Numbered from the stretch's first letter, positions 50,373 to 59,952 are shown. The stretch is DNA of 64,000 bases from an uncultured Porphyromonadaceae bacterium (GCA_937989585.1 CALKRW010000053.1:67008-131007), one strand, 5' to 3'. The notes: generated from the sequence alone by a model not told the origin. Numbers and translations: made by a program.

Positions 50373-51326
50373 ATGAATATACTCGAAGCCCACAACATTG
50401 TCAAGACTTTCACGAATCATAAGGCGCTTGACGATGTGACCGTAGAAGTGCCGCAGGGGACTGTCTACGGATTGCTTGGACCTAACGGAGCCGGCAAGAC
50501 TACACTTATACGTATCATAAATCATATTACGGCGCCCGATTCCGGATCTGTTATTTTTGACGGGCATACGCTGACAGCCGACGATGTAGTCAACATAGGC
50601 TATCTTCCGGAGGAGCGTGGACTGTACAAGAAAATGAAGGTAGGCGAGCAGTGCATCTTCTTCGCGCGTCTCAAAGGTATGCCGAAGGGCGAGGCTACAA
50701 TTCGTCTTAAAGAATGGTTCCGCCGTCTGGAAATCGAGGACTGGTGGGACAAAAAAGTGGATGAGCTGTCAAAAGGAATGGCTCAGAAGGTGCAGTTCAT
50801 CATTACAGTGCTTCATCAGCCCAAACTGCTGATTTTCGACGAACCGTTCTCGGGGTTTGACCCTATCAATGCCAATATCCTAAAACGGGAGATACTTAAA
50901 CTCCGGGATGACGGAGCGACTGTCATTTTCTCGACTCACAATATGTCGTCAGTCGAAGAACTGTGTGACCGCATAAGTCTTATCAATAAAAGCCACAATG
51001 TGCTTACGGGCGATGTCGACGAACTCCGTCACCGTTTTGGAGGATCCAGGATGGCCCTGAGTTTCCGTGGCGATTCCGAGACACTGAGACAGCAGATCGA
51101 GCCGCTTGTAAAGAATCTGGATATTTCGGCGGCTGACAAGCATGGGATATGTCATGCCACCCTTAATGCCTGTGACGACCAGGCCCGGAAGGAACTGATT
51201 GCAAGAGCCAACGGGGCGGTTGATCTACTGTCTTTCGAACCGCTGCTACCTACTATGGACGAAATATTCATTGCCGCGGTTAATGGCTCGCGGAATGTTG
51301 CCAATCCTGAACCAATAAACGCCTAA
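50373..51326 (+). CDS. ABC transporter ATP-binding protein
   Basis: 317 residues from ATG at 50373; the frame is open from 50346 but MNILEAHNIVKTF starts the domain. Walker A GLLGPNGAGKTTLIRII, signature DELSKGMAQKVQF, Walker B KLLIFDEPFSGFDPINA and H-loop FSTHNM. A C-terminal DUF4162-like part (residues 230-310) is typical of NatA/drug-export ATPases. It pairs with the permease 11 bp downstream. Probable substrate: Na+ or hydrophobic compounds; unproven. Confidence 0.92.
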   Translation: MNILEAHNIVKTFTNHKALDDVTVEVPQGTVYGLLGPNGAGKTTLIRIINHITAPDSGSVIFDGHTLTADDVVNIGYLPEERGLYKKMKVGEQCIFFARLKGMPKGEATIRLKEWFRRLEIEDWWDKKVDELSKGMAQKVQFIITVLHQPKLLIFDEPFSGFDPINANILKREILKLRDDGATVIFSTHNMSSVEELCDRISLINKSHNVLTGDVDELRHRFGGSRMALSFRGDSETLRQQIEPLVKNLDISAADKHGICHATLNACDDQARKELIARANGAVDLLSFEPLLPTMDEIFIAAVNGSRNVANPEPINA

Positions 51327-51337
51327 TCACACACATC

Positions 51338-52597
51338 ATGAAAAATAAGATGTTTCTGATACTCCGCAGGGAGTATCTCGAGCGTGTAAAACGCAAAAGT
51401 TTTATATTTACCACCATACTGATGCCGATATTTATGCTTGGCCTTATGGTTCTTCCCGCACTTGTGGCGGAGTTGTCCGGTCCGGAGAAGAAAACCATTG
51501 CCGTGGTGGACCAGTCTGGAATGATTGCTCCGGCTCTTCAGAGCACGGATGACATGAAATTCGTGCCATCTACGGCTTCTGAAAAAGAACTCCGCGATAA
51601 TGAGGATTTCGATGGTATACTGATGATAGGCAAAGATATTATCGATAATCCGAGCGACGTCACTCTCTATACCCGTGGAGCATCCGCTCCCCAGACAGAG
51701 TCGTTCATCGCGACCCAGATAGGAGGCATCATTGAGCAATACAGGTTGACGAAATATGACATTCCGGATCTCAATCAGATACTTGCCGAGGTTCACGCAG
51801 ATGTCTCCATGAAAACCATGCGCATCGATAAGGAAGAGGACGAGGTGACATCGTCAATGGTTTCTGCGATGATAGGCATGATTATGGCGTTTGTGCTCTA
51901 CATGTTTGTCTTTATCTATGGCCAGATGGTTATGACCTCGATAGTAGAGGAAAAGAACAACCGTGTGCTGGAAGTCGTAGTATCGTCCATCAAGCCCTCG
52001 CAGCTGATGATGGGTAAGATTCTTGGCATAGCGTGTGTGGCGCTTACCCAGATTCTGATTTGGGCTGCCCTTATCTGTTCGTTTACTACATGGGTTATGC
52101 CGTCGCTTCTCACATCGTTCCTTCAGACCGGCGACGTTGACCTGCTGCAGGCCATCTCTATGCTTGGTGATACCGGATACATCCTGTCGATATTCGCATA
52201 CCTCATGTTGTTCATGATAGGCGGCTATATGTTCTATTCGGCGATTTACGCTGCTATCGGATCTGCCGTGGACAACATCCAGGACGCCTCGCAGTTGCAG
52301 ACTATTGCGGTTGTTCCCATAATAATCGCTATGGTATTTTCGATGACAATCATCAATGATCCCAACTCAACTCTGGCTACATGGCTGTCCATGATACCGT
52401 TTACCTCCCCCATGGCCATGATGGCCAGGATACCTTTCGGAATTCCCACACACGAGATAGTGATATCTCTTGGTATACTTTATCTTAGTGTCGTTTTTCT
52501 CATATGGCTTGCGGCGAAGATCTATCGTGTGGGCATCTTTATGTACGGCAAGAAGCCCACTTATGCCGAACTCATACGCTGGGCACGCTATAAATAG
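51338..52597 (+). CDS. ABC-2 type permease (NatB-like)
   Basis: 419 residues. The first membrane helix (SFIFTTILMPIFMLGLMVLPALVAEL) is followed by an extracytoplasmic domain of about 130 residues with no Cys, then five to six helices. The VEEKNNRVLEVVVSSIKPSQLMMGKILGIA motif marks the ABC-2/NatB-type export permeases. It forms the exporter with the preceding ATPase. A terminator at 52638 ends the pair. Confidence 0.9.
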   Translation: MKNKMFLILRREYLERVKRKSFIFTTILMPIFMLGLMVLPALVAELSGPEKKTIAVVDQSGMIAPALQSTDDMKFVPSTASEKELRDNEDFDGILMIGKDIIDNPSDVTLYTRGASAPQTESFIATQIGGIIEQYRLTKYDIPDLNQILAEVHADVSMKTMRIDKEEDEVTSSMVSAMIGMIMAFVLYMFVFIYGQMVMTSIVEEKNNRVLEVVVSSIKPSQLMMGKILGIACVALTQILIWAALICSFTTWVMPSLLTSFLQTGDVDLLQAISMLGDTGYILSIFAYLMLFMIGGYMFYSAIYAAIGSAVDNIQDASQLQTIAVVPIIIAMVFSMTIINDPNSTLATWLSMIPFTSPMAMMARIPFGIPTHEIVISLGILYLSVVFLIWLAAKIYRVGIFMYGKKPTYAELIRWARYK

Positions 52598-52637
52598 ATA
52601 TAATTACGGTATACAAAGGTTAAATTATTGTTAAAAG

Positions 52638-52671
52638 ACAGCGCGCCTTAATCCGGTGGCGCTGTTTTTTT
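52638..52671 (+). terminator. Terminator between the ABC permease and rpoD
   Basis: Stem ACAGCGC/GCGCTGT with a short GC inner pairing, then TTTTTTT. The T-run leads straight into the TAATTTTG -7 element (52673-52680) of rpoD, so stop and start signals are fused. Confidence 0.8.
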
Positions 52672-52672
52672 G

Positions 52673-52680
52673 TAATTTTG
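52673..52680 (+). promoter_or_regulatory. -7 element of the rpoD promoter
   Basis: TAATTTTG, consensus for Bacteroidetes, 33 bp before the start codon. The -33 region falls inside the terminator stem and has no TTTG. Confidence 0.5.
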
Positions 52681-52712
52681 TACGAATATCCCCAAATATG
52701 TAGCAATACAGA

Positions 52713-53573
52713 ATGAGACAATTAAAAATTACAAAATCAATTACTAACCGTGAGAGTGCTTCGCTGGACAAATATCTTCAGGAAATTGGACGCGAGGAAC
52801 TGATTACGGTTGAGGAGGAAGTCGAACTCGCACAGCGTATCAAGCAAGGTGATAGAGCAGCCCTCGAAAAACTGACTAAAGCCAATCTCCGTTTTGTGGT
52901 CTCCGTTGCGAAACAGTATCAGAATCAGGGGCTGTCGCTCCCGGATCTTATCAACGAAGGCAACCTCGGACTGATAAAGGCGGCTGAAAAATTCGATGAG
53001 ACCCGAGGCTTCAAATTTATCTCCTATGCTGTATGGTGGATCAGGCAGTCTATTCTTCAGGCTCTTGCCGAGCAGTCGCGTATAGTTCGCCTGCCTCTTA
53101 ATCAGGTCGGTTCGCTGAACAAGATTACGAAAGCGCTGTCTAAGTTCGAGCAGGAGAACGAGAGGCGTCCCTCGCCCGAGGAACTTGCCGAGTCGCTTGA
53201 TATTCCTGTTGAGAAGGTGGCCGATACGCTTAAGGTTTCCGGCCGTCACATCTCGGTTGATGCTCCGTTTGTCGAAGGTGAGGACAATTCTTTGCTCGAT
53301 GTGCTTACCAATGACGATTCGCCTATGGCGGACGCGACTCTGACGCAGGAATCCCTCGCCAAGGAGGTTGACCGTGCGTTGCGTCAGCTTCATGAGCGCG
53401 AACGCGACATTCTCAAGATGTTTTTCGGTATTGGCTGTCAGGAAATGACTCTCGAGGAAATCGGAGCCAAGTTTGACCTCACGCGTGAGCGTGTGCGCCA
53501 GATCAAGGAAAAGGCTATCCGTCGTCTTAAGGGACAGAAATCCAAACTTCTCAAAACATATCTCGGCCAGTAA
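52713..53573 (+). CDS. rpoD: Primary RNA polymerase sigma factor
   Basis: 286 residues, without region 1.1, the size of the Bacteroidetes housekeeping sigma. Region 1.2 DKYLQEIGREELITVEEEVELAQRIKQGD, region 2 LRFVVSVAKQYQNQGLSLPDLINEGNLGLIKAAEKFDETRGFKFISYAVWWIRQSI, region 3, and region 4 HERERDILKMFFGIGCQEMTLEEIGAKFDLTRERVRQIKEKAIRRL. It is expected to read the TTTG/TAnnTTTG promoters noted throughout this window. Flanked by terminators on both sides. Confidence 0.96.
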   Translation: MRQLKITKSITNRESASLDKYLQEIGREELITVEEEVELAQRIKQGDRAALEKLTKANLRFVVSVAKQYQNQGLSLPDLINEGNLGLIKAAEKFDETRGFKFISYAVWWIRQSILQALAEQSRIVRLPLNQVGSLNKITKALSKFEQENERRPSPEELAESLDIPVEKVADTLKVSGRHISVDAPFVEGEDNSLLDVLTNDDSPMADATLTQESLAKEVDRALRQLHERERDILKMFFGIGCQEMTLEEIGAKFDLTRERVRQIKEKAIRRLKGQKSKLLKTYLGQ

Positions 53574-53615
53574 TCCGGAAGCACACGCTCTTGCAAGACA
53601 TATTGGAAAAAATTC

Positions 53616-53648
53616 AGGCGCCCTGCATTGCGGGGCGCCTTTGTGTTT
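53616..53648 (+). terminator. Terminator after rpoD
   Basis: Stem AGGCGCCC/GGGCGCCT (53616-53623, 53633-53640), then TTGTGTTT. Strong stem, moderate T-tail. Confidence 0.75.
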
Positions 53649-53675
53649 GCTAGGGAACAGAATGATTGATGCGAA

Positions 53676-54689
53676 TCAGAAGAATGTGTAGGAAAATTTG
53701 AACTCGAAAGTCGGATAGACCTTGAGTCCGCGAATCAGTTTCATGTAGTCGCCGACTTTTCCGCGTATGTTGACAAGGTCGTCGGTCATGTTCACGCCCT
53801 CGTGTGTGATGACTTTGGGCGCGCCGCCCCAGTACATGATGCCTAGGTCAAGCCCGATGTTCCAGCGCTGGTCTTTGCTGACGCTTGTTGTGTAACCCAG
53901 GCCTGTGTACCACCGCATGGTGTTTACATACGCATTCGCTTTGACTGTGCCGTCCTTGTCGGGTTCCATGTAGTATGGGCGTCCGTCCTTGAAGTCTCCT
54001 ATGTGTACGCCGAGTCTGCCGTAATCGGCCAGGCGTTGCTGGAGTTCGTAGGCTACTTCAGGATCGATATAGACATTGTTGAATATGGGTTTGCTGGAAA
54101 TGTTTTCAATGAAGTCGGGCTGCTGCGAGGCGTCATACAGGCGGTTGTACATTCCTATTGCGAGGAGCGACGGCATCTCCTCCATCGTATTGATGGCTTT
54201 GGCGATGCGGCGCGGACCTGCATAGAATCCAAGGGTGACATGCCAGCGGCGGTCGTTTTTCAGGGGGTAGATGTCAACCAGAAACTTGTAGTTGGCCATT
54301 CGTGGAGTGCCGTCGACGTCTATGCGGTCATCCATCTCGTAGCCGGATATCTGATTCATTAGATCCTGAATTTTGCCGAAGTTGCCGCTGTTGATGCTTG
54401 TCCCGTCGGTGTATGTTGTGATTCCGAAGTGCAGGGGCACCGAGAAGTGCGGCATGAAGCTTGCTCCGACACGGACCTTGGCCCATTCTGTGACGGGTGA
54501 CGCAACCTCAATTCCGAATCCGGTTGTTCCGAGTGTGATTCCGGTCTCAAGTTTGTTGAGTATTCCGAGACGTTTGAATACGGACTCCTGCTTGCTTGGC
54601 TCCGGAGCGGAAATCTCGCTCTGTGCGTGTGCGACTGTCGGACATGTGATAAGTAGTAGTGTCGAAGTTAATGCTTGAAGCAATTTCAT
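53676..54689 (-). CDS. Putative outer-membrane beta-barrel protein
   Basis: 337 residues from ATG at 54689, since MKLLQALTSTLLLITCPTVAHAQ is a signal peptide; the upstream frame is leader. The rest alternates polar and hydrophobic residues in strands (LETGITLGTTGFGIEVASPV, WHVTLGFYAGPR, MRWYTGLGYTTSVSKDQRWNIGLDLGIMYWGG) and ends in TFEFKFSYTFF with the C-terminal Phe typical of outer-membrane proteins. No specific family recognised. A minus-strand -7 element TACCTTTG (54787-54780) lies upstream; its -33 is poorly spaced. Confidence 0.65.
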   Translation of the reverse strand: MKLLQALTSTLLLITCPTVAHAQSEISAPEPSKQESVFKRLGILNKLETGITLGTTGFGIEVASPVTEWAKVRVGASFMPHFSVPLHFGITTYTDGTSINSGNFGKIQDLMNQISGYEMDDRIDVDGTPRMANYKFLVDIYPLKNDRRWHVTLGFYAGPRRIAKAINTMEEMPSLLAIGMYNRLYDASQQPDFIENISSKPIFNNVYIDPEVAYELQQRLADYGRLGVHIGDFKDGRPYYMEPDKDGTVKANAYVNTMRWYTGLGYTTSVSKDQRWNIGLDLGIMYWGGAPKVITHEGVNMTDDLVNIRGKVGDYMKLIRGLKVYPTFEFKFSYTFF

Positions 54690-54866
54690 TTGTCGGGATG
54701 TGATTTGAACAGGGGGAAAATTTAGTGTGGTAATTGCTAAAGAATCATGCATGTAAACATTACAATCAAGACTCTGGTGCAAAGGTAAGTATAAATATTG
54801 GATTTTCTTTAACCAAAACTTGATTAAAAAAATAAACTTTTCAATAAAAATTTAGTGAATATATAC

Positions 54867-54896
54867 TTGATAATTCGTTAAAAATTATTACCTTTG
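54867..54896 (+). promoter_or_regulatory. Promoter for the coiled-coil lipoprotein gene
   Basis: TTG at 54867-54869, 19-bp spacer, TACCTTTG at 54889-54896. The transcript would start at about 54903, over 320 nt before the ATG at 55233. Confidence 0.75.
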
Positions 54897-54898
54897 GA

Positions 54899-55043
54899 CA
54901 CTTAAATAGTATTCTTTTGAACGATATGTGCATCTATGTGCCTGATACATAGGGTCGTATTTTCGTTTATTGCGAAATGTCATGTGATTCGCTTTGTTGT
55001 TTCAGGATATTTTGCATTGAGAACAAAAGAATACTTATAAGTG
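54899..55043 (+). ncRNA. Structured 5' leader (closing stem plus hairpins)
   Basis: Arms at 54899-54919 and 55024-55043 pair almost fully (outer CACTTA/TAAGTG, inner AGTATTCTTTTG/CAAAAGAATACT). Inside are hairpins CTATGT-GCCTGAT-ACATAG and TTTCG-TTTATTG-CGAAA. The closing stem begins at the predicted transcript start, so the RNA end would be protected by it. It may stabilise the message, sense a ligand or be a stand-alone RNA. No known riboswitch consensus was recognised, and no T-run follows. Confidence 0.4.
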
Positions 55044-55232
55044 TTAAAAACGTGTTATGACTAAATTAGAACAACTTAAATGGTTTCTACTGGAAGCACT
55101 GCACCTTGATTAATTTTATATCTGTTATTAACTTTATTCCTTCATTCATAATCTACTCTTACAACCTTGATATTTAATTATCACATCGGACAATTTAATT
55201 AAATCTATATTAACTATTCCAATTCTAACAAG

Positions 55233-58200
55233 ATGAAGAAAAAATTTACCTACGGATTGTTGCTCATGGCAGGTGTATGCCTGAGTGGCAATGTTTTCAC
55301 TTCATGCAAGGATTATGAAGATGACCTCCGTCAAGAAATGAACCGCAACGACCAGCAGTTGCGCGATCTTCTTGAGGAACTCAAGGCATCTCAGGAAGCA
55401 TGCAAGCAGTCTTGCCAGGATCAGTTCACGAACATCCTGGTTCAGTTGGCCGGTAAGGCTGACGCGGACAAACTCAATTCGCTTCAGACAAGTTTCAACG
55501 AACTTATCGCCCGTATCGGCACGGAGGGAAAAACCTGGACTGAAGCCCAGATCCGCGCACTCGTACTCGAGTACTGCAACTACAACTACATCAAGGGTCT
55601 CGGTTTCATAACCAAGGAGGACATCCCTGCCTATCTTACACGTGATGAACTCGAGAAGATTCTCGTAAGCAAAGGCTATATCACCCTCGACCAACTCAAC
55701 TCCATCCTCGGTGACAAATCCTTTATCTCTCACCAGGAACTCACCAACATCCTCTCGAACTACCTGACAAAGTCGGAGGTTGAGAATCTCATCAACGGCA
55801 AGGGCTATATCTCGAGAGAGACACTTGAGATCATCCTCAGCGGCAAGGGCTATCTGACTCAGGAGGATATCAACAAGATGGGCTTCCTTACTGCAAAGGA
55901 TCTTGAAGGCATCAACACCTCTATCGCCAACATCACCACCCAGCTTACCCGCGTATTCGGTCAGGGCGGCCTTGTCGACCAGGTTACCCAGCTTCAGGCC
56001 GACTACAACACCCTGAACGACCTTTATAACGCTCTCAGCGGCACCGTCAACAACAACTACGGCGACCTCAGCGAGAAATACGGTCAGCTTTCCGCTCAGT
56101 ACACCAAACTTATCGAAGACCTCACCAACGGTAAGTACGGTCTGACCAAGGAGCAGGTTATGCAGATGATTCAGGAGGCTTACGCAACCCAGATTCAGGA
56201 GATCCAGACCAACATCACCAATCTCCAGAACGACATGCGCAAGTATGATCAGGAAATCATCAACATCAATAAACTCATTGCTGACGTAAACGGCAACATC
56301 ACCGACATCAACGGTGAGATCATCAAGATCAACGACCAGATCATCAACATCAACACTCTTCTCGAGAATCTCACATCGCGTATCAGCGACCTCGAGCAGC
56401 TCAAGGTCACTGTCGAGGATTTCGGCAGACGCATATCGACTCTCGAGACGCAGATTGTAGATGTTACCAACCGTCTTGATGGCCAGGATGTTAAACTCAA
56501 CGAACTTGACGGCCGTCTCACTACCGCCGAGGCAAACGCAATCAACGCCCTCAATCTTGCTCAGTACAACTCGACCCGTATCGATGCTCTCCAGAACCTC
56601 TACGATCAACTTGCTGCTGATCTGCAGACTGTTCAGGGTTACATCGGCGACATGACAGGTCTCACCAACCTTGCTGACGAAATCCGTGCCCTCAAGGCTA
56701 AGGACGAGAACCTCCAGCAGCAGCTCGACGCACAGTCGCAGAAAGACCAGGAACTTGACGCCGCAATCAAGGCTGTCGATGATGCCCTTAATACCCACCT
56801 CCAGCAGTATGCTACCGACCTTGAGGCCCTTCAGAATCGCGTTAAGGCAAACGAGGACGCCATTCAGGAAATCAAGAACGAACTCGAGCGTGTCACAAAA
56901 CTTGAGAACCGTCTGAACAGCCTCATCACCAGCATGATCGTTCAGGGTGTCTATAACCCCGTATTCGGTACTTTCTCGCTGCCTATTGGTGTTCAGAGCA
57001 ACATGCTTGTCAACTACTACGGTTACAGCGAAAAACAGAACTACTCGTTCCCCAGCACCCAGCAGATCGCTTCCGTCGACAACCAGCCTCAGCTTACCCA
57101 GGCCGAATATGACGTACTTCAGGCCAGCGGTCTCGTTCCCGACCAGATCAACAATGGCGATGTCCTAATCGAGCAGCAGGACGCCAACCTCGGTAAGGTA
57201 TTCCTGACCATCAACCCCAACAACGTTGACTTCACAGGTGGCGACCTTACTCTCGTCAACAGCCAGGACAATGCTTGCACCGTTAAACTCAAAAACCTCA
57301 AGCGCAGTGACGAAATCCTGAAATTCGGTTACTCGGCACGTGCCGCACAGAACGGTTTCTATGAGGCTGACGCTTATCTCGAGCCCAACCTCTCCGCCAT
57401 TGAGGATGTTCGTGTAAAGATTGACGCCAACCTCAAGACCTCCGTCAAAGACATCCTCTCTGATGGCCGCAGCGGTCTCCGCTCCAATGTCCTCAACCTC
57501 ATGAAGGCTCTCTACGATCAGGTTAACGGTATGCTCCCCGCATACGGTCTCAAGGCCGCATGGAATGTCAACGGTCAGAACTTCGCCGTTTACTCTAACT
57601 ACAATATCGCTGCAACTACCTTCCGTCCTCTCTCGTTCAGTTTCATGTACGGCCAGAGCGCAGGTAACCGCCGTCTCCCCATCGTCGACCCCATCAGCAA
57701 CGCCATCATCGACATCAACGCCGGTGACTACTACATTGATTTCTCTGATATAAAAATCAATGTAAATACCGACGGTATTAAATTCGACTTCACTTTCACT
57801 GACATGGAACTCAATTATGACGGTTCGTTCAATGTAACTGTCAGCGGTGAAGTCGACGGTAAGAATGTTACACTCTCCGGTGAGGTTGATCCCAAGGATC
57901 TCAGTGCATTCCTCGAAAGCATCAGAAAGCAGTTCAACCAGCAGGCTAATGAGAAGTGGAATGCTGACGTTCAGCGTGCATTCCAGAGCGCTCTTGAACA
58001 GCTCAACACTCGCATCGATGATGCCATCAGGCAGGCTCTCTTAGATATGCAGGGTAAGATCAACGATAACATCGACAAGATGATTACCGATATCCAGGAC
58101 GAGATCAACAACAAGGTTGGTTCCTACATCGACCGCTTCAACTCGTTCATCAACCGCTACAACAACATTGCACGTCGTATCAACAAGTTCCTCGACAATC

Positions 58201-58613
58201 CTAACTACTACCTGCAGCCCACTATCTTCTATCGTGGCAGCAACCAGCGTGACTTCCTCCTCAGCACCAACTCCGCTAACCCGACAGTTCTTGTCAAGGA
58301 CGGTGGTGACGCCTTCATGATCTACGCTACATCGTACAACGCCGAGATTGTTGCTCCTTCCTACAAGAAGGTTGTCGCAGTCACCGATGTTATCGACAAT
58401 GCTACCGGCCGCAGCGTTTCCAATGCCCAGGCACAGTGCGTCGCCATCAACCGCAGCGCTGACTTCCTCGCTCAGGTTTGCCCCGGCTACCAGAAGCGTT
58501 TCGTCATCCCCACATCGAACATGAAGCCCGGCTACACCTACGAGATCCTCTACACCGCAGTAGACTATCAGGGTGTTACAGCAACCGGCCGCTACTACGT
58601 GACCATGCGCTGA
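55233..58613 (+). CDS. Large coiled-coil surface lipoprotein
   Basis: 1126 residues. Lipoprotein signal with Cys25 (GNVFTSCKDYEDDL); the charged K-D-x-E-D-D after the Cys resembles the Bacteroidetes signal for surface-exposed lipoproteins. Residues about 115-235 hold short repeats of the form K-G-Y-(I/L)-(S/T)-x-(E/D)-x-(L/I) (for example INGKGYISRETLEIIL, LSGKGYLTQEDI). A long coiled coil follows to about 570 with Asn/Ile-rich heptads (INGEIIKINDQIININTL). The C-terminal half is beta-rich with another helical stretch near 905-985. A fibrous surface protein, possibly adhesive or structural; the family is unassigned by me. It is followed by an OmpA-type gene. Confidence 0.75.
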   Translation: MKKKFTYGLLLMAGVCLSGNVFTSCKDYEDDLRQEMNRNDQQLRDLLEELKASQEACKQSCQDQFTNILVQLAGKADADKLNSLQTSFNELIARIGTEGKTWTEAQIRALVLEYCNYNYIKGLGFITKEDIPAYLTRDELEKILVSKGYITLDQLNSILGDKSFISHQELTNILSNYLTKSEVENLINGKGYISRETLEIILSGKGYLTQEDINKMGFLTAKDLEGINTSIANITTQLTRVFGQGGLVDQVTQLQADYNTLNDLYNALSGTVNNNYGDLSEKYGQLSAQYTKLIEDLTNGKYGLTKEQVMQMIQEAYATQIQEIQTNITNLQNDMRKYDQEIININKLIADVNGNITDINGEIIKINDQIININTLLENLTSRISDLEQLKVTVEDFGRRISTLETQIVDVTNRLDGQDVKLNELDGRLTTAEANAINALNLAQYNSTRIDALQNLYDQLAADLQTVQGYIGDMTGLTNLADEIRALKAKDENLQQQLDAQSQKDQELDAAIKAVDDALNTHLQQYATDLEALQNRVKANEDAIQEIKNELERVTKLENRLNSLITSMIVQGVYNPVFGTFSLPIGVQSNMLVNYYGYSEKQNYSFPSTQQIASVDNQPQLTQAEYDVLQASGLVPDQINNGDVLIEQQDANLGKVFLTINPNNVDFTGGDLTLVNSQDNACTVKLKNLKRSDEILKFGYSARAAQNGFYEADAYLEPNLSAIEDVRVKIDANLKTSVKDILSDGRSGLRSNVLNLMKALYDQVNGMLPAYGLKAAWNVNGQNFAVYSNYNIAATTFRPLSFSFMYGQSAGNRRLPIVDPISNAIIDINAGDYYIDFSDIKINVNTDGIKFDFTFTDMELNYDGSFNVTVSGEVDGKNVTLSGEVDPKDLSAFLESIRKQFNQQANEKWNADVQRAFQSALEQLNTRIDDAIRQALLDMQGKINDNIDKMITDIQDEINNKVGSYIDRFNSFINRYNNIARRINKFLDNPNYYLQPTIFYRGSNQRDFLLSTNSANPTVLVKDGGDAFMIYATSYNAEIVAPSYKKVVAVTDVIDNATGRSVSNAQAQCVAINRSADFLAQVCPGYQKRFVIPTSNMKPGYTYEILYTAVDYQGVTATGRYYVTMR

Positions 58614-58768
58614 GCCATATCTAATGATTGAAGTGTTTTCAAATCTGTTTCCTTAAAGACGGACACGGCAATACACATTAATATATAATATGCGGATTCC
58701 CGCAATCCGGTTTTAGGAACAGATTTGACACATTTCAGTAGTATAGAAAACCATTAAACTTTAACAAC

Positions 58769-59893
58769 ATGAAACTCAGCAAGATTTTACTCTCTGCGGC
58801 TCTGTTTATGGCGGCGCTTCCCGCCGTAGCACAGGAGGAGGTCACTGAATACAAATTCACTCCCCACTGGTTCCTGCAGACTCAGATAGGTGGTCAGGAG
58901 ACTCTCGGTGAAGGTGCTTTCGGCAAACTCACCTCTCCTAACGCCCAGTTGGCCGTTGGCTACAAATTCAATCCCTACGTGGGCATGCGACTTGCCGTCA
59001 ACGGATGGCAGAGCAAGGCAGTCATCGACCTCGAAAAGACATATCGTTGGAAATGGAACTATGTCGCTCCTACAGTCGACGTCCTTTTCGATATGACAAA
59101 CATCCTCGGCGGTTATGATCCCAACCGTCTGGTTGACGTGAACATCTTTGGCGGTATCGGCGCCAATGTCGCCTGGCACAATGATCGGGCCAACAACATC
59201 TCCAAGGCTTACGAGGCTGTATATCATGAGCAGCCCATGGGTCTTCTCTGGGATGGCACGACCACACGTTTTGTCGGTAAGTTCGGCGTAGACGTCAACT
59301 TCAACATCACCGAGCACTTCGCACTTGGTGTTGAACTTCAGGCCAACGTCCTCCCCGACTCGTACAACTCGAAGAAAGCCGGCAACGCCGACTGGTATTT
59401 CAACGGTCTCGTTGGAGCCCGCTTCACTTTCGGCAAGAAGTACACCAAGTCTACCCGTGTTATCGAACCCGTCGAGCCCAAGATTGTCGAGCGCATTGTC
59501 GAGCGCGTAGTCGAGGTTCCCGTCGAGAAACCTGTTCAGACAGTTGTCGAGCAGGCTCCTGTCGAGAAGCCCTACCGTGTAGACATCTTCTTCACCATCT
59601 CGAACACAACTGTCAACAGCAACGAGATGAATAAGGTCAAGGACATGGCCGATTACCTCAAGGCAAACCCCGGTAAGAATGTAGTCATCACCGGTTACGC
59701 TGACAAAGGCACCGGCACACGTGCCATCAACCTCCGCCTCTCCAACCAGCGTGCTCAGACCGTGGCCCGTCTCCTCCGTGAGAAATATGGCATTTCTGCC
59801 GACCGCATTACAGTCAAGAGCATGGGTGAGGCCGAAGACCAGCCTTATGGCGATCCCATCAAGAACCGTGTGGCAATTTGCATCGCTGACTGA
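58769..59893 (+). CDS. OmpA-family outer-membrane protein
   Basis: 374 residues. A signal peptide (MKLSKILLSAALFMAALPAVAQ) leads to an eight-strand-type barrel (residues 25-225), a Val/Glu/Pro-rich linker (IVERIVERVVEVPVEKPVQ) and a C-terminal OmpA domain (VDIFFTISNTTVNSNEMNKVKDMADYL, ITGYADKGTGTRAINLRLSNQRAQTVARLL) that binds peptidoglycan. It lies 155 bp after the coiled-coil lipoprotein; a weak hairpin (CGGATT/AATCCG at 58693-58709) sits between, so partial co-transcription is possible. A strong terminator follows. Major porin-like envelope anchor. Confidence 0.9.
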   Translation: MKLSKILLSAALFMAALPAVAQEEVTEYKFTPHWFLQTQIGGQETLGEGAFGKLTSPNAQLAVGYKFNPYVGMRLAVNGWQSKAVIDLEKTYRWKWNYVAPTVDVLFDMTNILGGYDPNRLVDVNIFGGIGANVAWHNDRANNISKAYEAVYHEQPMGLLWDGTTTRFVGKFGVDVNFNITEHFALGVELQANVLPDSYNSKKAGNADWYFNGLVGARFTFGKKYTKSTRVIEPVEPKIVERIVERVVEVPVEKPVQTVVEQAPVEKPYRVDIFFTISNTTVNSNEMNKVKDMADYLKANPGKNVVITGYADKGTGTRAINLRLSNQRAQTVARLLREKYGISADRITVKSMGEAEDQPYGDPIKNRVAICIAD

Positions 59894-59916
59894 TATCACA
59901 CTTTTCAATATTTCTG

Positions 59917-59952
59917 ACACCCCGGCAGACATCATGTTGCCGGGGTGTTTTT
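59917..59952 (+). terminator. Terminator after the OmpA gene
   Basis: Perfect 11-bp stem ACACCCCGGCA/TGCCGGGGTGT (59917-59927, 59938-59948) and a TTTTTG tail. Confidence 0.88.

Larger units (their letters stand above)
54690..55232. other. Divergent intergenic region with a structured leader
   Basis: 543 bp. It contains the minus-strand -7 (54780-54787), the plus-strand promoter (54867-54896) and the hairpin-rich leader (54899-55043). Downstream of that the leader is AT-rich without structure that I can support. No gene is seen. Confidence 0.5.

Noticed and set aside
55302..56798. 498-codon open frame on the minus strand
   Set aside because: It is antisense to the coiled-coil lipoprotein gene and arises from its repetitive Leu/Ile/Asp codon use. 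It has no domain, and the plus-strand protein has a signal peptide and promoter.
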